Assembly: GCA_026984385.1 (NCBI GenBank)
Contig: JALSSH010000447.1
Location: forward strand, 1 to 9,099
Length of the DNA stretch: 9,099 nucleotides
Source of the DNA: Ardenticatenia bacterium
GTDB taxonomy: Bacteria; Chloroflexota; Anaerolineae; Aggregatilineales; Aggregatilineaceae
Reading direction: 5' to 3'
A program made the position numbers and the translations under genes. The notes below the pieces were generated by a model. That model saw nothing but the letters and a program-made list of their open reading frames with translations, was not told the DNA's origin and made no database searches. This document shows, piece after piece, positions 6,299 to 9,099 of this stretch (positions are counted from its first letter, which is position 1; every line of letters begins with the position of its first letter).

Positions 6299-7555
6299 AT
6301 GCAGGAGATCACCAAGGTTGTGTTGGCCTACAGCGGCGGCCTGGATACCTCGATCATCGTTCATTGGCTGAAAGCAAATTACGGCTGCGAGGTGATTTGC
6401 TTCACCGCCGACCTGGGCCAAGAAGAAGAACTCGACGGACTGGAAGAAAAGGCGATCAAGACCGGCGCCAGCAAGCTCATCATCCGTGATTTGCGCGAAG
6501 AGTTCTTGCGCGATTTTGTTTTCCCTACCTTACAAGCGGGCGCGGTCTACGAGCGGCTCTATTTGCTGGGCACGTCGTTTGCCCGCCCCCTGATCTCTAA
6601 ACATCTGGTGGAGATCGCCGAGGCGGAAGGAGCGGAAGCGATTGCGCACGGTTGTACCGGCAAGGGCAACGACCAAGTGCGTTTTGAGCTGACCGCGATG
6701 GCGCTCAACCCCAAGTTGCAAGTGATCGCCCCCTGGCGTGAATGGGATATCCGCAGCCGCGAAGACGCGCTGGAGTACGCCGCCAAACACGGCGTGCCGG
6801 TCAGCTCCACGCTCAAGAGCATCTACAGCCGCGACCGCAACCTTTTCCACATGAGCCACGAAGGCGGCCCATTGGAAAATCCCTGGACCGCACCGGAAGA
6901 AGCGATGTTCGTCCTCACGCGCAGCCCACAAGACGCGCCGGACGAGCCGACCGAGATCGAGTTGGAGTTTGAAGGCGGTGTGCCGATCGGCATCAACGGC
7001 GAGCGGCTCGACCCTGTGACGCTTTTCGGGCGGCTGAACAAGCTCGCAGCGGCCAACGGCATCGGGCGCGTGGACATGGTGGAAAATCGGCTGGTCGGCA
7101 TGAAGTCACGCGGCGTTTACGAGACCCCGGGCGGCACAGTTGTACACATCGCGCATCAAGCGCTAGAAAGTTTGTGCTTGGATAAGCAAACTATGCACTA
7201 CAAAGACTTGCTCGCGCTCAAATACGCCGAGTTGGTCTACAACGGCCAGTGGTATACCGGCCTGCGCGAAGCGTTGGACGCCTTCGTCCAAGTGACTCAG
7301 CGCACGGTCACCGGCACGGTGCGGATGACGCTTTACAAAGGCAACGTGATCGTGAACGGACGCAAAAGCCCCTACAGCCTCTACCGCGAAGATTATGCCT
7401 CCTTCGGCCACATGGATATCTACGATCAAACCGACGCCAAAGGCTTTATCAACATGTTGGGGCTGCCGATGAAGGTTGAGGCGCTCTTGCGGTTGGAAGG
7501 GGCGAAGGACAGCGGCTACAGCCGACCGGATTACACGCGCTTTAAGCGCGACTGA
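6299..7555 (+). CDS. argG: Argininosuccinate synthase
   Basis: Cytoplasmic ATP-dependent enzyme joining citrulline and aspartate to give argininosuccinate, AMP and pyrophosphate: the penultimate step of arginine synthesis. Seen: the N-type ATP pyrophosphatase loop AYSGGLDTS (residues 10-18); FTADLGQ (35-41); the conserved GCTGKGNDQVRFE block (118-130) that binds substrate and nucleotide; APWREW (144-149); EGGPLENPW (188-196); and, towards the C-terminus, SRGVYETPGG and NGQWY. The 418-residue length is typical for the family, and no catalytic block is missing. The ATG at 6299 puts the SGGLDTS loop at the usual distance from the N-terminus. AAGGA lies 10 nt upstream, a slightly long spacing. 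argH follows after 20 bp, so the two genes form an operon. Identity is secure. Confidence 0.98.
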   Translation: MQEITKVVLAYSGGLDTSIIVHWLKANYGCEVICFTADLGQEEELDGLEEKAIKTGASKLIIRDLREEFLRDFVFPTLQAGAVYERLYLLGTSFARPLISKHLVEIAEAEGAEAIAHGCTGKGNDQVRFELTAMALNPKLQVIAPWREWDIRSREDALEYAAKHGVPVSSTLKSIYSRDRNLFHMSHEGGPLENPWTAPEEAMFVLTRSPQDAPDEPTEIELEFEGGVPIGINGERLDPVTLFGRLNKLAAANGIGRVDMVENRLVGMKSRGVYETPGGTVVHIAHQALESLCLDKQTMHYKDLLALKYAELVYNGQWYTGLREALDAFVQVTQRTVTGTVRMTLYKGNVIVNGRKSPYSLYREDYASFGHMDIYDQTDAKGFINMLGLPMKVEALLRLEGAKDSGYSRPDYTRFKRD

Positions 7556-7575
7556 GGCACACAAGGGGGCTTGCT

Positions 7576-8961
7576 ATGACGCTATGGGGCGGGGTTTTTT
7601 CTCACGAAACCGACGACGCCGTGCGCCTTCTGAACGACAGCTTGCGCTTTGACTGGCGGCTTTACGACGTGGACATCAGCGGCAGCATCGCCTGGGCGCG
7701 CGCTCTAGCCGCAGCAGGCGTGTTGACCACCGCCGAGCGCGACACGTTGATCGCAGGGTTGGAGCGTGTGCGGGCGGAGTTCGCGCGCGGCGCTTTTACC
7801 CCCGCCCCGAGCGACGAGGACATCCACACCGCCGTTGAGCGCCGTTTGCGCGAGATCGTCGGCGAGGTGGCGGGCAAGTTGCACACAGGCCGCAGCCGCA
7901 ACGACCAAGTGGCGACCGATGTGCTGTTGTGGCTGTTGGAAGCCGTGCCCAAGCTGCGCGCGCAGCTCGTGGAGCTGGCCGCCGCGCTGGCCGAACAGTC
8001 CGAGCGCTCCGCCGACGTGTTGCTCCCGGGCTATACGCACTTCCAACCCGCTCAACCGCTTGCGTTGGCGCATTGGTGGCTGGGGCACTTCTGGCCGCTG
8101 ACGCGCGACGTGGCGCGGCTGGAGGCGTTCGTGGAGGCCTGGCGCGCCAAATGCCCTTTGGGGGCGGGCGCGTTGGCCGGCACGCCCTACGCCGTAGACC
8201 GCGCGGAGCTTGCCGAGACGCTCGGCTTCAGCGCACCCACGCCCAATAGCCTGGACGCGGTCGCAGACCGGGACCACGTGGCCGAGTTCCTTTTCGCCGC
8301 CACCCTGATCGGCGTACACCTGAGCAAATTGGCCGAGGACTTGATCGTTTTTGCCAACCCTGCGCTGGGCTTTGTGCGCCTGGACGAACGTTACAGCACC
8401 GGTAGCAGCCTGATGCCCCAAAAGCGCAACCCCGACCCGCTAGAGTTGGCGCGCGGCAAGGCCGGACGTTTGCTCGGCCACTTGGCGGGCTTCCTGGCGA
8501 CGCTCAAGGGACTGCCGAGCGGCTATAACAAGGATTTGCAAGAGGACAAAGAGCCGCTCTTTGACGCTTACGACACGCTGAGCGCGCTTCTGCCGCCACT
8601 GACCGGCTTGGTGCGCACGGTGCAATTTGACGCCGAACGCACCCGCGCCGCGCTAAACGAGGCTATGCTCGCCACCGACCTGGCCGACTATTTGGTGGGG
8701 AAGGGCGTGCCCTTCCGCCAAGCGCACGGTTTGGCGGGGCGGATCGTGCGGCTAGCCGAAGAGCGCGGCGTGCCGCTTTCTGCGCTGACGTTGGCGGACT
8801 ATCGGAGCGTTTCGGACGCCTTCGAGGAGGACGTGCGCGCGGTCTTTGACTTTGCGGAGGCGGTGCAGCGGCGTAAGGCGTTCGGCGGCACGGGCGACGT
8901 AGCGAACCAGGCCCAGCAGGCGCGGGCCTGGCTCGCGGCGCACGGCCACCCTTCGAGTTAG
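7576..8961 (+). CDS. argH: Argininosuccinate lyase
   Basis: Cytoplasmic lyase of the fumarase/aspartase superfamily; splits argininosuccinate into arginine and fumarate, the last step of arginine synthesis, normally as a homotetramer. Seen: N-terminal LWGGVFSHETDDAV (3-16), which matches the usual W-GGRF start; the HTGRSRNDQV substrate loop; GYTHFQPAQP with the conserved histidine H155; and the superfamily signature GSSLMPQKRNPD (276-287) on the mobile catalytic loop carrying the active-site serine. Later GLPSGYNKDLQEDKE is also typical. At 461 residues the length is normal. The ATG follows AAGGGGG at about 5-6 nt. It sits 20 bp after argG, whose product is its substrate. Its TAG stop shares three bases with the stop codon of the convergent recA gene. 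Identity is secure. Confidence 0.98.
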   Translation: MTLWGGVFSHETDDAVRLLNDSLRFDWRLYDVDISGSIAWARALAAAGVLTTAERDTLIAGLERVRAEFARGAFTPAPSDEDIHTAVERRLREIVGEVAGKLHTGRSRNDQVATDVLLWLLEAVPKLRAQLVELAAALAEQSERSADVLLPGYTHFQPAQPLALAHWWLGHFWPLTRDVARLEAFVEAWRAKCPLGAGALAGTPYAVDRAELAETLGFSAPTPNSLDAVADRDHVAEFLFAATLIGVHLSKLAEDLIVFANPALGFVRLDERYSTGSSLMPQKRNPDPLELARGKAGRLLGHLAGFLATLKGLPSGYNKDLQEDKEPLFDAYDTLSALLPPLTGLVRTVQFDAERTRAALNEAMLATDLADYLVGKGVPFRQAHGLAGRIVRLAEERGVPLSALTLADYRSVSDAFEEDVRAVFDFAEAVQRRKAFGGTGDVANQAQQARAWLAAHGHPSS

Positions 8962-9099
8962 TCTTCTACAAGCGGCGCGTCGTCAATTGGCGGCAAACCG
9001 TACTCGGCGCGGATGGTGTTTTCCAGCTCCAGCGCGATCGCCTCGTTTTCGCGTAGAAACTGCTTGGCGTTTTCGCGTCCTTGGCCGATCAGGTCGCCG
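8958..9099 (-). CDS. recA: RecA recombinase, C-terminal 46 codons (partial)
   Basis: Only the end of the gene is inside the window. The visible frame contains IGQGRENAKQFLREN followed by an ELENTIRAEYG helix, the well-known RecA C-terminal pattern (GQGRENAKxFLxEN). It ends in a short acidic tail, DDAPLVED, comparable to the acidic RecA tails that temper DNA binding. RecA forms filaments on single-stranded DNA for strand exchange and triggers LexA self-cleavage; the ATPase core lies beyond the edge. The TAA stop (8958-8960) overlaps the argH stop (8959-8961) on the opposite strand, so the two genes converge with no intergenic space. The family call is secure despite the short fragment; start, promoter and any LexA site are not visible. 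Confidence 0.92.
   Translation of the reverse strand, partial: GDLIGQGRENAKQFLRENEAIALELENTIRAEYGLPPIDDAPLVED

Noticed and set aside
6292..6307. CTCC/GGAG pairing around the argG start codon as a translational switch
   Set aside because: Only 4 bp with an 8-nt loop; expected by chance in such sequence.
7705..8421. 238-codon minus-strand frame inside argH
   Set aside because: Antisense shadow of a GC-rich gene with all argininosuccinate lyase motifs intact; the product is Gln/Arg/Ala-rich and unrecognised.

Overview
The window is bacterial, GC-rich (by eye about 60%) and densely coded. It holds one unusual large gene among well-known housekeeping genes. The gene style is compatible with Chloroflexota: a GC-rich arg cluster beside recA, and a very large tubulin-like/ATPase fusion of a kind I associate with filamentous Chloroflexota and similar groups. 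That placement rests on recall and gene style, not on a phylogenetic marker analysis, so it is tentative.

Layout. Minus strand, 1-864: the N-terminal 288 codons of an ABC-F ATPase, cut by the window edge, with an extended -10 promoter at 908-916. 865-1102: an intergenic stretch dominated by four perfect GC-rich hairpins packed almost end to end (957-1044). Minus strand, 1103-5152: a 1349-residue protein joining an N-terminal tubulin/FtsZ-superfamily (Tubulin_2-like) domain, a long helical middle and a C-terminal AAA+/STAND-type ATPase with a winged-helix tail. Its leader carries an RNA hairpin that would hide its own Shine-Dalgarno sequence. 5153-5628: a mostly non-coding stretch with a 10-bp inverted repeat and the promoter of the large gene. 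Minus strand, 5629-6093: a PrxQ/BCP-type thiol peroxidase. 6094-6298: a divergent control region with two dyads. Plus strand, 6299-8961: argG and argH, 20 bp apart. Minus strand, 8958-9099: the last 46 codons of recA, whose stop codon overlaps the argH stop codon.

How the genes work together. argG and argH catalyse the last two steps of arginine synthesis (citrulline to argininosuccinate to arginine) and form a two-gene operon. The peroxidase gene is transcribed divergently from them. The tubulin-like/ATPase gene appears to be its own transcription unit, with its own promoter and leader and a structured 3' region. No partner gene for it is visible, and nothing here shows what it senses or moves.

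The best candidate for an under-described system is the tubulin-like/STAND fusion (1103-5152). Its tubulin glycine-rich nucleotide loop looks eroded, while its C-terminal P-loop ATPase motifs look intact.
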